Source: Candidatus Zixiibacteriota bacterium
Lineage (GTDB): Bacteria > Zixibacteria > MSB-5A5 > GN15 > FEB-12
Direction of reading: 5' to 3'
NCBI GenBank assembly: GCA_020348905.1
Contig: CP070756.1
Span: 3,232,342-3,267,048, forward strand
Length of the DNA stretch: 34,707 nucleotides
Shown: positions 22,889 through 31,887 of the stretch, piece after piece
Numbering within the stretch: the stretch's first letter is position 1
Layout of the letters: each line of letters opens with the position of its first letter
Position numbers and translations under genes: made by a program
The notes under the pieces: generated by a model
Database searches by the model: none
Told to the model about the DNA's origin: nothing
The model's input: only the letters and a program-made list of their open reading frames with translations

Positions 22889-24631
22889 ATGAAGAGTATT
22901 CCAACTCTCCCACTCGTCTCGGGTAAAGAATGGTCCCGGCATGGGTTCTTGACGGCGCTGGTCCTCGGAACGGCCATCTTTATCGCCTCCTGCTCTGACA
23001 ACGGAGATGATTCCTCGGTATCATCGGACTCACAACCGCCGGTTGTTGAAGGCATACCGGATCAGAGTGTCAATGAAGGTGAGGTGTTCGCAACCATTGC
23101 CCTCGATCAGTACGTTTCTGACGCTGATAACACCGATTCCGAGATTACCTGGACCTTCAGCGGAGCTGATTCGCTAAGAGTAACTATCGATTACCCCAGG
23201 ATTGCCACCGTACGACTTCCCTCAATGGAGTGGAACGGTTCTGAAACGATAACCTTCACGGCGAATGATTCGGCCGGTAATTCCTCCAGCGACACCGCCG
23301 TTTTCACCGTCAATGGCGTTAATGACGTTCCCTACGTGCTGGACATCCCGCCACAGGTCATTTATGAGAGTCTAACCTTCGACGCGATAACCCTGGATGA
23401 CTATATCTTCGATCACGACAACACCGCCGCCGAGATGACCTGGACCTACTCGGGCAACGTCGATCTAGCGGTTGTGATAGATTCCTATCGCTTTGCCAGA
23501 ATTGCAGTTCCTGACCCCGGTTGGACGGGCAGTGAAACGATCACCTTTCGGGCTACCGATCCGGCCGGACTATCCAGTGAACGTGCCGTTACGTTCATCG
23601 TCAAGCCTGTCGTTCATGACCCGCTGGTACTTGACGACTGGCCGGTATCGACTCCGGCCGAACAGGGTCTGGATACGGAGTTGGTGCACAATACATATTT
23701 GGAAGCGGCAGGAATAGACCACATTTACAGCCTCCTGATAGTCAAAAACGGCTACCTGGTTGCTGAGTGCTACTTCAACGGAGCATCGGCGTCCTTTGCC
23801 TCGACCATGGCGTCAGCCACCAAAAGCTGGACCTCGGCCCTGACCGGCCTAGCTCTACGGGAAGGTCACCTCACCAGCCTGGATCAAAAGATGGTTGATT
23901 TCTTTCCCGAACTTAACTGGGCCAGCACTGACTCCAGGAAAGGTGATATAACTATTCGCCAGATGCTTCAGATGCGGGCCGGGTACCCGAATGAGGATGA
24001 GTATTACTGGGATCTCTTGCTGGAGAACTTCTATCAAGATTTGAGTCTGATGCTGGTCGAGTTTCCGCTGTCTTTCGACCCCGGAACGGATCGCGCGTAC
24101 TCCAATCTGACGTCACACATGATTGGAGTGATTGTAGCCAGGGCCTCCGACACCGACCTTAAATCCTTGCTCCAGACTCATCTTCTTGACCCGTTGGAGT
24201 GCGGGCCGGTATCCTGGCCGGTGGACGGGCAGGGATACTGTGTCGGCTGGGGCGGTTTATGTGTCCGTCCGAGAGACATGGCCAAATTCGGACTCGTGTT
24301 TCTAAACAACGGCGTATACAAAGGTACGCAGGTTATCCCGGCTGACTGGGTAACCGAATCGCTGACGGCGTACACAACATCCATTACTGAATGGCGATAT
24401 ACCGATCATTTGACCGACATCAACTACGGATACCAGTGGTGGGGCGGCAGGGCGGGTACTCACGATGTTCATTTCGCGGCGGGGGCCTGCGGCCAGCTGA
24501 TTGTCATAGTGCCTGACATGGATATGGTTTTGGTTACTTCTGCCGAGAAGACTCCTCTTTTTGACCCTGAGTCAGGTCACCGGTTTGTATCCATCGTGGA
24601 CATGGTCGCCAAATTCATCTCTTTACAGTGA
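22889..24631 (+). CDS. Lipoprotein: two cadherin-like domains plus beta-lactamase-type serine hydrolase (copy 2)
   Basis: A 580-residue paralogue of the upstream gene, matching it across its full length. The start at 22889 gives a signal peptide of the same size as copy 1 (lipobox IASC, Cys35); a longer frame from GTG at 22778 is possible but would add 37 atypical residues. It keeps SATK (309-312) and a YSN motif (AYSNLTSHM). The C-terminal strand reads AAGACGQL where copy 1 has AWGNGGQL, and the region before it diverges, including a stretch with several Cys. This suggests divergence of substrate after a tandem duplication. The next gene begins 12 bp downstream. Confidence 0.87.
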   Translation: MKSIPTLPLVSGKEWSRHGFLTALVLGTAIFIASCSDNGDDSSVSSDSQPPVVEGIPDQSVNEGEVFATIALDQYVSDADNTDSEITWTFSGADSLRVTIDYPRIATVRLPSMEWNGSETITFTANDSAGNSSSDTAVFTVNGVNDVPYVLDIPPQVIYESLTFDAITLDDYIFDHDNTAAEMTWTYSGNVDLAVVIDSYRFARIAVPDPGWTGSETITFRATDPAGLSSERAVTFIVKPVVHDPLVLDDWPVSTPAEQGLDTELVHNTYLEAAGIDHIYSLLIVKNGYLVAECYFNGASASFASTMASATKSWTSALTGLALREGHLTSLDQKMVDFFPELNWASTDSRKGDITIRQMLQMRAGYPNEDEYYWDLLLENFYQDLSLMLVEFPLSFDPGTDRAYSNLTSHMIGVIVARASDTDLKSLLQTHLLDPLECGPVSWPVDGQGYCVGWGGLCVRPRDMAKFGLVFLNNGVYKGTQVIPADWVTESLTAYTTSITEWRYTDHLTDINYGYQWWGGRAGTHDVHFAAGACGQLIVIVPDMDMVLVTSAEKTPLFDPESGHRFVSIVDMVAKFISLQ

Positions 24632-24643
24632 CAGGAAAATTGA

Positions 24644-25657
24644 ATGTTCAGCGATGTCCGAGTCCGATGCGAGCGCCCGCCTGCCGCGGATTTAGGCCAG
24701 AAAGGGTTCCAGGCATCTAATGCATCTGTCACGCTCTGGTCTCTGTTATGTCTGTTAACAATACTGGTGACAACCTCAATCATCCTCACGGGATGTAGCA
24801 GAGGCTCCAACCCAATAGCCCTGTTCGAAGGACAGTGGATTTCCGATATCCCGTTTACCTATTCGATCGGAAACAGCGAATACACGATACCTCATGATAA
24901 CAGAATCTATGAGAGTGCCAACTTTCTGATCTTCAGCGATGCCAGCGGTGACGGTGTTAAAAAGACGATAGCAATAATAGCGGAAACCAAACTTCAGGAA
25001 TTGAAGCAGGCATTTGATATTCCGAGCAGCGAAGAACTGGGAATCACCGGTCGAAGTACCAAAATAATGATATATGCCAATCGAAACATGCTATCCCGCG
25101 ATACCCAGTATTTCCCCTGTGGCATAATCCTCTATTCACTTGATTCTCGTTACTGGGTTGATGTCGATCCGGCAACTGATCCACCGATACTGGATATCGA
25201 GTCCTTCCCACGCTTTTTTAAACACGAGTTGATGCACGTGTTTCAACATCTATTAGGTTTGGGGCTGGATGGCTATGATGATTGGCCGGAGGTATGGTTT
25301 TCAGAAGGCATCGCCGAGTACGTATCGGGCGGGACTTTTTTTTATTTTGCAACCATGACGGACGTCAATTCATGGTTGGCCCAAGCCGATCACGTCAATC
25401 CCATATCAATTGGCAGCTTTCAGGATTATCCGGTACCACTCGAGCGAGTAGGTGAATACTATCCCATGTTCCATCTGGCGGTAAGATACCTTCTATCTGA
25501 AGAAGGTAACGGCAAAAATCTCAATGATGCAAAAAAGCTATACGAAGCATTGCGAAATGGTGATACCTTTGCCGACGCGTTTGAAACCAATATGGGCGTG
25601 AGCCCGGACTACTTTGAAGAGAATTTTTACGACCTTCTCTCGCAGTTCTTACAATGA
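24644..25657 (+). CDS. Zinc metallopeptidase-like lipoprotein (HExxH, gluzincin type)
   Basis: A 337-residue lipoprotein with a long N-terminal region, hydrophobic segment (about 30-49) and lipobox LTGC (Cys51). The zinc-binding HELMH (194-198) is followed 23 residues later by EGIAEY (Glu221 as third ligand), the pattern of the MA-clan gluzincins. The Glu195 base is present. The rest of the sequence does not match a named family that I recognise. It starts 12 bp after the second cadherin/beta-lactamase gene and so belongs to the same operon. The three products are all surface or periplasmic hydrolases; concerted action on peptidoglycan or surface peptides is inference. Confidence 0.8.
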   Translation: MFSDVRVRCERPPAADLGQKGFQASNASVTLWSLLCLLTILVTTSIILTGCSRGSNPIALFEGQWISDIPFTYSIGNSEYTIPHDNRIYESANFLIFSDASGDGVKKTIAIIAETKLQELKQAFDIPSSEELGITGRSTKIMIYANRNMLSRDTQYFPCGIILYSLDSRYWVDVDPATDPPILDIESFPRFFKHELMHVFQHLLGLGLDGYDDWPEVWFSEGIAEYVSGGTFFYFATMTDVNSWLAQADHVNPISIGSFQDYPVPLERVGEYYPMFHLAVRYLLSEEGNGKNLNDAKKLYEALRNGDTFADAFETNMGVSPDYFEENFYDLLSQFLQ

Positions 25658-25702
25658 TTCGTACGGCTGCTCGTCGCTATCCGAAGACATGAAATAAACG
25701 GG

Positions 25703-25719
25703 CCGGATAGCGAATCCGG
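25703..25719. terminator. Hairpin between convergent zincin and ABC permease genes
   Basis: CCGGAT-AGCGA-ATCCGG has a perfect 6-bp stem and 5-nt loop between two convergent genes. There is no T-run on either strand, so it is a weak terminator candidate. Confidence 0.35.
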
Positions 25720-25740
25720 GGGTAGAGTGAATCGGCGCCA

Positions 25741-27198
25741 TCACCGTAGATCATACTTTCCGAAGGCAACAAAGGCCACCACAAAGCTGAGAAGCGAGGC
25801 CATCACAATCAATCCGAAATCCACCACGGCCGGGGTTACCGCTTCGGCCACCGTTGCTACGGGCGGCGTCAGGCGTGGCAATCCGGTCAGGTCCAGACCG
25901 GAGCTCTCACGCGGCAGGTCAATATTGAACTTGCCATCCGATGTCGACGATACATGTATGCGATCGGTGAGGCCGGACTCTTCCTGCTTCTTTTTGGTGA
26001 AAGCCAGAAAAACCTCTCGAAACTCGGTGAAAGCCTCGGTGTAGCGCGACTTCAGATTCATATCCGTGCCGGCGATAGAAATCGCACCCAACTGAAAGGC
26101 TGAGGCCGGTGATATTCGCGACAGGGCAAAGGCCAGCTTCTGTTGAACAACCTTACGTCTTTCCAGGTCATCGAGTAGTTGCCGTTCATGATCTTCTATC
26201 TTTTGCTCCATCAACTGGCGCAGGGAGTCTTCCTCCTGCATCCGATTCCACAGCACCTTTTCCCACTCTTCGTCGGTCATCTGGTCTGGATCGGCCTTGG
26301 CTGCCTGCCAGCGTTCACGTGCCTCCTCATGGAACTGCTTCCACTGGTCGCTGGCGAAGGCGTCTCGCTGGCCTTCGATCTCGGCCATGCGTGGAACCTC
26401 AATGATGCTCCCTGCCGCCATCACACCCGCCCGCGGTATAATCATGATAAAGCCCACCCAGCAGACAAGGCAGACGAGAAACGAAATCGACGAGCGACGG
26501 GTGAGAGTCGATATCATCACGCCGAAGAATATAAAAAACGTGAATAGGGCCAGGGCGAGCGCGATCAGAGACGTTACCCTTACCCAATCTCCGGGCAGCA
26601 TCGGCACCCGGAAAACCATGACCAGCAAAACGGCCAGCAACGTCGGTATTAGAATTGACACCACCAGGCCGAGCCACGCCCCCACGGCTTTGGCTATCAG
26701 GTATTGTGCGCGTGGCACGGCATTTGAGAATACCAGCCGTAGTGTTCCGCCCTCTTTCTCGCCGCTTATGGCGTCGTAGGTGAACAGGATTGCCAGAAGT
26801 GTCAGAACGAACAAAACGATGAAAGTGAAATCGACAAATCTAAACAGGGCGAAGATAGGATCCTGGGAGTAGGTACTCCCCATCAGCTTCACGTTCAGCC
26901 GGTCGGCTATAATAGACCACCGTCCGACATCAAATGTCAGTCCCGCCGCGAATATCTGGAGCGGGTCGGGTCGGCGAAAGACCTTATCGGCAAGATTACC
27001 CCAGGATGTCTGCTCCTGCAGTCGTTGTTCGTTCAGGTCAATGGCAGCCTCGTACTGTTTCACCGACGATCGATACTCCGCAATGCCCGTGCAGACCGAT
27101 ATCAGTATCAGAGCAGAGCAGACGGCGAAGGTCGCGGTAAACTTGGGGCTTACCAGTATGGCCTTTAGTTCTTTTCTAATCAAAGTGGCCAGCATCAT
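25741..27198 (-). CDS. ABC-2-type permease (second of two paralogues)
   Basis: A 485-residue inner-membrane protein. TM1 lies at about residues 18-38; a loop with charged residues follows; then a cluster of TM helices (about 135-270), including the conserved SGEKEGGTLRLVFSNAVPR segment that couples to the ATPase. A large, hydrophilic coiled-coil-like region (about 285-440) lies on the outside, and a final TM ends in FGKYDLR. This layout resembles ABC-2 permeases with a large extracytoplasmic insertion. The paralogue upstream shares the coupling segment and the F-G-(K/R)-Y-D-(L/V)-R end. It is the last gene of a five-gene operon. The substrate is unknown. Confidence 0.88.
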   Translation of the reverse strand: MMLATLIRKELKAILVSPKFTATFAVCSALILISVCTGIAEYRSSVKQYEAAIDLNEQRLQEQTSWGNLADKVFRRPDPLQIFAAGLTFDVGRWSIIADRLNVKLMGSTYSQDPIFALFRFVDFTFIVLFVLTLLAILFTYDAISGEKEGGTLRLVFSNAVPRAQYLIAKAVGAWLGLVVSILIPTLLAVLLVMVFRVPMLPGDWVRVTSLIALALALFTFFIFFGVMISTLTRRSSISFLVCLVCWVGFIMIIPRAGVMAAGSIIEVPRMAEIEGQRDAFASDQWKQFHEEARERWQAAKADPDQMTDEEWEKVLWNRMQEEDSLRQLMEQKIEDHERQLLDDLERRKVVQQKLAFALSRISPASAFQLGAISIAGTDMNLKSRYTEAFTEFREVFLAFTKKKQEESGLTDRIHVSSTSDGKFNIDLPRESSGLDLTGLPRLTPPVATVAEAVTPAVVDFGLIVMASLLSFVVAFVAFGKYDLR

Positions 27199-27215
27199 AT
27201 TCTCCTATGGGTTTC

Positions 27216-28622
27216 TCATCGTACGTCGTAACGACCGAAGGCCAGGAATCCGCCGGCGAAGAACAACAAATTGAAGATTGTCAAAATCCCCATATCGACC
27301 GCCGCGACCGCCACCGACTGTTGCAGTGGGACAGGTTGGTAGCCGAAGCGCGGCAACTCGTTGGGGTCAATCGGTTCCTGGTTACTCTCACCGATTTTTA
27401 TAACTTTCATGCCGGCGGCCGGATTCAGGCCCGTTTTCTCTTTGATGAATTGACCGTAACTGTCCTGATAGTTCGAGGCCTCGTCGACGAAGTGCTCCTT
27501 GAGCGTGAGAAAAGTTCCGGCCAGAGCCGAGGTGGCAAGAGTAAGCGACGTCGACGGCGATACCCTGGCGATATTGAAGGCGAGCCTCTGCTGCTGCTGC
27601 TCTCGATTGTGACGTTCCTCGTCGAGCCTCCCCCGATAGATCTGCATTTTTGCCTCTCGCACGTCCATAAGCGAATCCATAAACCTGGCGAAATCGGTCG
27701 CGGCACAGGCCGTGTTCGCCTTGGGCTGAAAATCAGCCATCAGATCGCGCGATTCCTTCCACAATTGTTCGCGGTAGCTGGCCTTCTGCGTAGAAAGATA
27801 ATCAACTGAAGGGACTTCGACAGCTCGCCCGGCAAGAAGCACCGATACGCGGGGAACGACCAGCACGCCTACAATCCATATCACCAGCATGGCCAGAAAA
27901 GAACTGGAGGATCGATGAGTGATGGCTGAAACGAATACCGACATCGTGAGAAACACTCCGAAATACAAAAGACCGGTCAGAACAATGAGCAGTAGCCGAA
28001 GCCATTCTCCGGCGCTCAATGAAATCCCCATTATCGGCAATAGAAGGCAGCCCGCCCCAACGGCAATCAACAACGAAACCGTCAGAGCCGCCCCGGAACC
28101 GACCAACTTACCTGCTATAAAAATATGTCGCGGTACGGCATTGGCCAGCGCCAGTCGAAGGGTACCGCGCTCCTTCTCGCCACACACCGCATCAAAACCG
28201 AGCAGTATGGCGAATAGCGAAAATACAATCTGGAAAATGAATTCCAGATCGAGAAACCGAAAGACAGCGTAGATGGGATCCTCGCTGTAGCGGCTGTCTG
28301 TCGCGGTGAGTTCACCCCGTCCCGTTACCGTAATGGTCCGGCCAATATCGTTGGACACGCCGGAAACGAGCGCGGCCAGCGGTTGCGGCGGCAAGAATAC
28401 CCGGTGTTGTTCCATCTGATTCCAGTCGGTGAGGCCATCCAGTTGACGAAGGTTTTCGGCTGCCGAGGCCTCATATTGCCGTTGATTGAGATTGTGACGG
28501 GTGGCGCCGACCAGAAAAGCGCCTATTATAAGCACGGCCGATACGACGAAGGTCAGCAAGAACTTGGTCGATCCGAGCAGGTCACGAATCTCTTTCTCGA
28601 CTAGAGCTCGAAACATAATCAT
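27216..28622 (-). CDS. ABC-2-type permease (first of two paralogues)
   Basis: A 468-residue membrane protein with the same layout as its neighbour: TM1 at about residues 20-40, coupling segment CGEKERGTLRLALANAVPR, a helix cluster, a hydrophilic extracytoplasmic region (about 280-420) and a last TM ending in FGRYDVR. Its start overlaps the ATPase stop by 4 bp. With the second permease it should form a heterodimeric transport channel driven by the ATPase. The similar ends and coupling motifs show the two arose by duplication; overall identity looks only moderate, so the event is old. Confidence 0.88.
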   Translation of the reverse strand: MIMFRALVEKEIRDLLGSTKFLLTFVVSAVLIIGAFLVGATRHNLNQRQYEASAAENLRQLDGLTDWNQMEQHRVFLPPQPLAALVSGVSNDIGRTITVTGRGELTATDSRYSEDPIYAVFRFLDLEFIFQIVFSLFAILLGFDAVCGEKERGTLRLALANAVPRHIFIAGKLVGSGAALTVSLLIAVGAGCLLLPIMGISLSAGEWLRLLLIVLTGLLYFGVFLTMSVFVSAITHRSSSSFLAMLVIWIVGVLVVPRVSVLLAGRAVEVPSVDYLSTQKASYREQLWKESRDLMADFQPKANTACAATDFARFMDSLMDVREAKMQIYRGRLDEERHNREQQQQRLAFNIARVSPSTSLTLATSALAGTFLTLKEHFVDEASNYQDSYGQFIKEKTGLNPAAGMKVIKIGESNQEPIDPNELPRFGYQPVPLQQSVAVAAVDMGILTIFNLLFFAGGFLAFGRYDVR

Positions 28623-29392
28623 ATCTCCACCACATCAGCGACCTGCGGTGACTGGCTATGTCCGGCCATGTGCTGCATGTAAATCTGCACCAGGTCCTGA
28701 CCCTGCAATTCCGAAGCTTGCTTCTGCATTATCATCCGACCCCGATCCATAATCGCAATTGTGTCCGCAACTTCTCTGGCCCGAAATATATCGTGGGTCG
28801 ACATAAGAATAGCCTTGCCTTCCTTCCTGAGCGAATCGAGAAGCTGAACAAAATCGTAGCCTGCTTTGGGATCCAGCCCCGCCGTAGGTTCATCGAGCAA
28901 TATCGCCGGAGCGTTCTTTAAAATGGCTATGGCTATTCCGCACTTCTGTCGCATGCCTTTGGAAAAACCCTTGAGACGTTTGTTGTGCGACCCCTCGGAC
29001 AGACCAACCCTCAACAGGACATCGCGGTAATCCCTGGTCCGGTATTCATTGTGCCCGCTCAGCCGGGCGAAGAAGTCGAGATTCTGAATTGCCGTGAAAT
29101 TAGGGTAAAGCACAACATTCTCTGATACGAATGCCAGTTGCGATTTTGCTTTGAGCGGCTCAAGGTGGGCTGCCACGCCGTTGACGCGGGCCTCACCCTC
29201 GGTGGGGTCCAGAAGGTTAAGAAACAGATTTATGGCGGTTGTCTTGCCGGCCCCGTTGCCACCCAGCATGGCGAACAGTTCACCGGCATGTATGGCGAAA
29301 TTGACATGATCCAGCGCCAGGACCCCATCTTCATATCGCTTGGTCAAGTCGATCGCTTCCAGGACGGGGTGGTTGTCATAATTTGTCTTCAT
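28619..29392 (-). CDS. ABC transporter ATP-binding protein
   Basis: A 257-residue ATPase. Walker A is GGNGAGKTT (44-52), the signature is FSKGMRQK (143-150), an LSGGQ variant common in ABC-2 exporters, Walker B is ILLDE (164-168) with DEPTAGLDP, and the switch His is His200 in STHD. A Q-loop-like SENVVLYPNFT lies at about 90-100. It powers the two permeases encoded directly downstream. The upstream neighbour, 38 bp away, is the NEW3 membrane protein. Family members of this type export lipids, polysaccharides, peptides or act on membrane assembly; the sequence does not select one. Confidence 0.95.
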   Translation of the reverse strand: MKTNYDNHPVLEAIDLTKRYEDGVLALDHVNFAIHAGELFAMLGGNGAGKTTAINLFLNLLDPTEGEARVNGVAAHLEPLKAKSQLAFVSENVVLYPNFTAIQNLDFFARLSGHNEYRTRDYRDVLLRVGLSEGSHNKRLKGFSKGMRQKCGIAIAILKNAPAILLDEPTAGLDPKAGYDFVQLLDSLRKEGKAILMSTHDIFRAREVADTIAIMDRGRMIMQKQASELQGQDLVQIYMQHMAGHSQSPQVADVVEI

Positions 29393-29430
29393 AAATTTTC
29401 CGCACCTCTTCAGTAAGGGGTTGTTTCTGT

Positions 29431-30933
29431 TTAGCGACGGGATAAACGAATCCCGAACACCACAACGCCCGCCACCAGACCAATCAGCAAAGTGACGATG
29501 GCCAGGGTACCGATCAGGCTGGTCTCGGGTTTCACCTCGACCGTAACCGTCTTATCTTCAGCGGTCACGGGCTCGGTGTTGGACAGGCCACTGGTACGAA
29601 GCCTGACCTGGTACTTACCTACCGCCACATCCGACGGCGGAGTAAAGGTCAGAAACACGCGGGCTTCTTCATTGATATCAAGCGACGGAACAACTCTTGG
29701 CTCTACGGTCCGGGACCAGCCAAACGGCAGGTCAACACTAAGCTCAATGTTATCGAGCCGATTGCTGCCCTCGTTGACGAGATCAACATACATTTCGACC
29801 GCACCGTCGGCATTTATCGCATGATACAGCTGAGGTGCGCGGACGCTGATGTCACCCTTGCCCCTCGGTATCAACTCCAGCCGCACATAACCGACTTCCA
29901 GCGCTTCCAGCTCCGTTTCGGTCCAGTTGCGCTCACGGAGATCTTTCAGGTCATCGATTTTCTCCCTCGGCAGGACCAGCACATAGAAAGGAATCGGCTT
30001 GTCCATGAGCACTTCGCTCGATGGTCGGTCCGGCAGTGACACCTCGAGTGCTGCCCGCTTGGTGCGATTTCCCTGGGTGAACTTAACCTGACTCAGTCGC
30101 ACCTGACCGGTTGGATCCTTGAAGAAGCGGCCGATCTGTTGTGGCAAATTGACCACTTCCAGAGAAAACGTGTTGGAGGTCCCGGAGAAAAGCTCCATGG
30201 TAAGGTCAAAAGATGACGAGGTGCCCAGTTCCACCTCCTGCGAAAACTGCTCCGACTGCACCGCCACCCGATCGACCGAGGCATCTTTCTCCAGGAATAC
30301 CTTCATGCGACGCTCGACGCCGTTTGCGTAATAAATGAATATCGTTACCGCATCGAGGTCCTGAAGTAACTCGAAATCCAACCTGATCGGTTCATCAAAC
30401 CGCAATTGACTGATCTTGGCTTCGTATGGCCGACTGATTATCGCCCCATCATCGTTTTGAATAGACACATATACATTATGAATAACGTCGGGCTGAAGAG
30501 AACGAAACAGCTCATCATCCATACGCAGCAGTTGCTGAAATTCAGCCGTACCACCCGATGTGTTGGCAATCGTCAGTCTGACATGCTTGGATTCGTCGGC
30601 GGCCTGGTACTTGACCGCCCGGGCCACCGATACATACTGTTCCTCAAAAAGCACCGCCAGTAGCGACTGTTGATAATTAACCTCGGCATCGTAGAATCTC
30701 GCCCGGCTCTGCTCCAAGTCAAGCGAGGTGATCATCCCCTTTTCGAACAGTTGCTGCTGTCGTTCATACTCAGCCCGGACTGCTTCATAAGCTTGCTTCG
30801 CCCTTTTCAACCCAAGAAGCCTGTACTCATTGTCCCTTTGATTGAACGGGTTAAATATCTGAGCCGAAGCAGCTGTCGCACAAACAAGAAGAATTAATGC
30901 GAACAGGCATTTGTGAAGATCTACCCTGGTCAT
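29431..30933 (-). CDS. Membrane-anchored protein with OEP-like coiled coil and NEW3/Ig domain
   Basis: A 500-residue protein with signal peptide (about 1-24). Residues 38-115 form a coiled coil whose EYERQQQLFEKGMITSLDLEQS stretch (in parts) resembles the TolC/HlyD hairpin pattern L-x-x-x-G-x-I-(S/T). Several Ig-like beta regions follow; residues 365-470 match the NEW3-type module (VDLVNEGSNRLDNIELSVDLPFGW, then NEEARVFLTFTPPSDVAVGKYQVRL, in parts). A TM helix at about 475-495 with basic tail anchors the C-terminus, so most of the protein is periplasmic. NEW3 proteins often accompany ABC-2 exporters. Here it may bridge the transporter to envelope components. It overlaps the PDZ gene by 4 bp. 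Confidence 0.75.
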   Translation of the reverse strand: MTRVDLHKCLFALILLVCATAASAQIFNPFNQRDNEYRLLGLKRAKQAYEAVRAEYERQQQLFEKGMITSLDLEQSRARFYDAEVNYQQSLLAVLFEEQYVSVARAVKYQAADESKHVRLTIANTSGGTAEFQQLLRMDDELFRSLQPDVIHNVYVSIQNDDGAIISRPYEAKISQLRFDEPIRLDFELLQDLDAVTIFIYYANGVERRMKVFLEKDASVDRVAVQSEQFSQEVELGTSSSFDLTMELFSGTSNTFSLEVVNLPQQIGRFFKDPTGQVRLSQVKFTQGNRTKRAALEVSLPDRPSSEVLMDKPIPFYVLVLPREKIDDLKDLRERNWTETELEALEVGYVRLELIPRGKGDISVRAPQLYHAINADGAVEMYVDLVNEGSNRLDNIELSVDLPFGWSRTVEPRVVPSLDINEEARVFLTFTPPSDVAVGKYQVRLRTSGLSNTEPVTAEDKTVTVEVKPETSLIGTLAIVTLLIGLVAGVVVFGIRLSRR

Positions 30934-31736
30934 TGATTCACGCGTCTCTTTATTACCCTGGCGCCTTCTGTTGCTTCCGGTTTAGCGAACGCCATCTCGA
31001 CCGTCTCGTCGCCGCGAGTCACCGTCAAATTGATCTGGTCGCCGACACTCAGACCGGCGATCAGCTCGGCGAATTGTGCGGGCGACGTGACACTTGTGCC
31101 GTTGCAGACAGTGATGATATCTCCCTTCTGCAGCGTCATACCAGGTATTGTAGACGTCCCACCCGGCAGTATTTCATCTACTCTCACCTGATTCTCTTTG
31201 CCAATCAACATCAACGAAAGGTCACCGACCACCTCCATCGTTTCGCCGGGTCCACAGGAGGCTGTCTTAACCATCAGCTGGGGACCTTCAAGTTTGTCTG
31301 GATCGGCTTTTGGGAAAGACACCATGCGAATTGAACCGTCCCGCCTGACCGCCAGTTTGATTTCTTCTCCGATCGCCAGACTGTTCAAAATCCCATTAGC
31401 TTCCTCTGCACTTTTGAAGCGCTTACCGTTTATCATCACCACTACATCGCCTTGACGGAGATCCACGTCACGGTATGCCGCCATCCGTTGGGAGGCAGAT
31501 GTCGGCTCAATCAGAACTTTCAGACTGTCATTCTCAAATACCAGGACGCCACCAAGCTCATTGAGCATAACCACCTGGTCCGGGCTAAGCACCATTCTAT
31601 GCTTCTGCGTGCCGGAAGCCCCCTCAGCAGCCTGCGACCCCGCTGCGCATTGAGCGTACAACGGCGATGCTGAGATAACGGCAATCCCGAGAAGCCCCCC
31701 GGCCCAGCCTGTTAACTTCTTGGTAAGACTCCGCAT
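30930..31736 (-). CDS. Periplasmic protein with two PDZ domains
   Basis: A 268-residue protein started at the ATG at 31736, which has a strong AAGGAG site; the longer frame to 31784 has a poorer start. Signal peptide residues 1-29 (cleavage near SPLYAQ). PDZ1 (about 60-142) includes LRQGDVVVMINGKRFKSAEEANG, and PDZ2 (about 165-252) includes LQKGDIITVCNGTSVTSPAQFAELI, the typical G-D-I/V-x-x-x-N-G loop. No protease domain is present, so it is a binding or scaffold protein. First gene of the ABC operon, directly downstream of a regulator-binding-site array, and divergent from the two-component genes. Confidence 0.85.
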   Translation of the reverse strand: MRSLTKKLTGWAGGLLGIAVISASPLYAQCAAGSQAAEGASGTQKHRMVLSPDQVVMLNELGGVLVFENDSLKVLIEPTSASQRMAAYRDVDLRQGDVVVMINGKRFKSAEEANGILNSLAIGEEIKLAVRRDGSIRMVSFPKADPDKLEGPQLMVKTASCGPGETMEVVGDLSLMLIGKENQVRVDEILPGGTSTIPGMTLQKGDIITVCNGTSVTSPAQFAELIAGLSVGDQINLTVTRGDETVEMAFAKPEATEGARVIKRRVNQ

Positions 31737-31784
31737 TCTTTGCTCCTTTCTTTTTCCTGTCGTTTCACGGGTTCTCTTACGCAT

Positions 31785-31813
31785 TAGATAACGCGTTGGT
31801 TGCCAACTACATA
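31785..31813 (-). promoter_or_regulatory. Putative activated promoter of the PDZ-ABC operon
   Basis: On the minus strand a TATCTA -10 box (31785-31790) is 17 bp from a poor -35 (TATGTA, 31808-31813). The first of the GTTA repeats begins at 31814, touching the -35, as at promoters activated by OmpR/PhoB-type regulators. Confidence 0.45.
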
Positions 31814-31849
31814 GTTAAGGTAGGTTACCTGGTGTTAAAAGATGTTAAA
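31814..31849. promoter_or_regulatory. Four GTTA direct repeats in 10-bp phase: probable response-regulator binding array
   Basis: GTTAAG, GTTACC, GTTAAA and GTTAAA begin at 31814, 31824, 31834 and 31844: an exact 10-bp period, so all face the same side of the helix. The array lies between the PDZ-ABC operon (-) and the histidine kinase/OmpR-type regulator operon (+). OmpR-family proteins bind such direct repeats as tandem dimers. Assignment to the regulator at 33574 is inferred from position. Confidence 0.65.
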
Positions 31850-31887
31850 GGGCCTGATTACTTCTTCGGATTGCCGTATATTTGATT

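Noticed and set aside
21033-24631. Beta-lactamase resistance genes
   Set aside because: The fold is the serine beta-lactamase/PBP type, but the cadherin-like domains, lipoprotein anchor and non-standard third motif point to another hydrolase; resistance is not supported.
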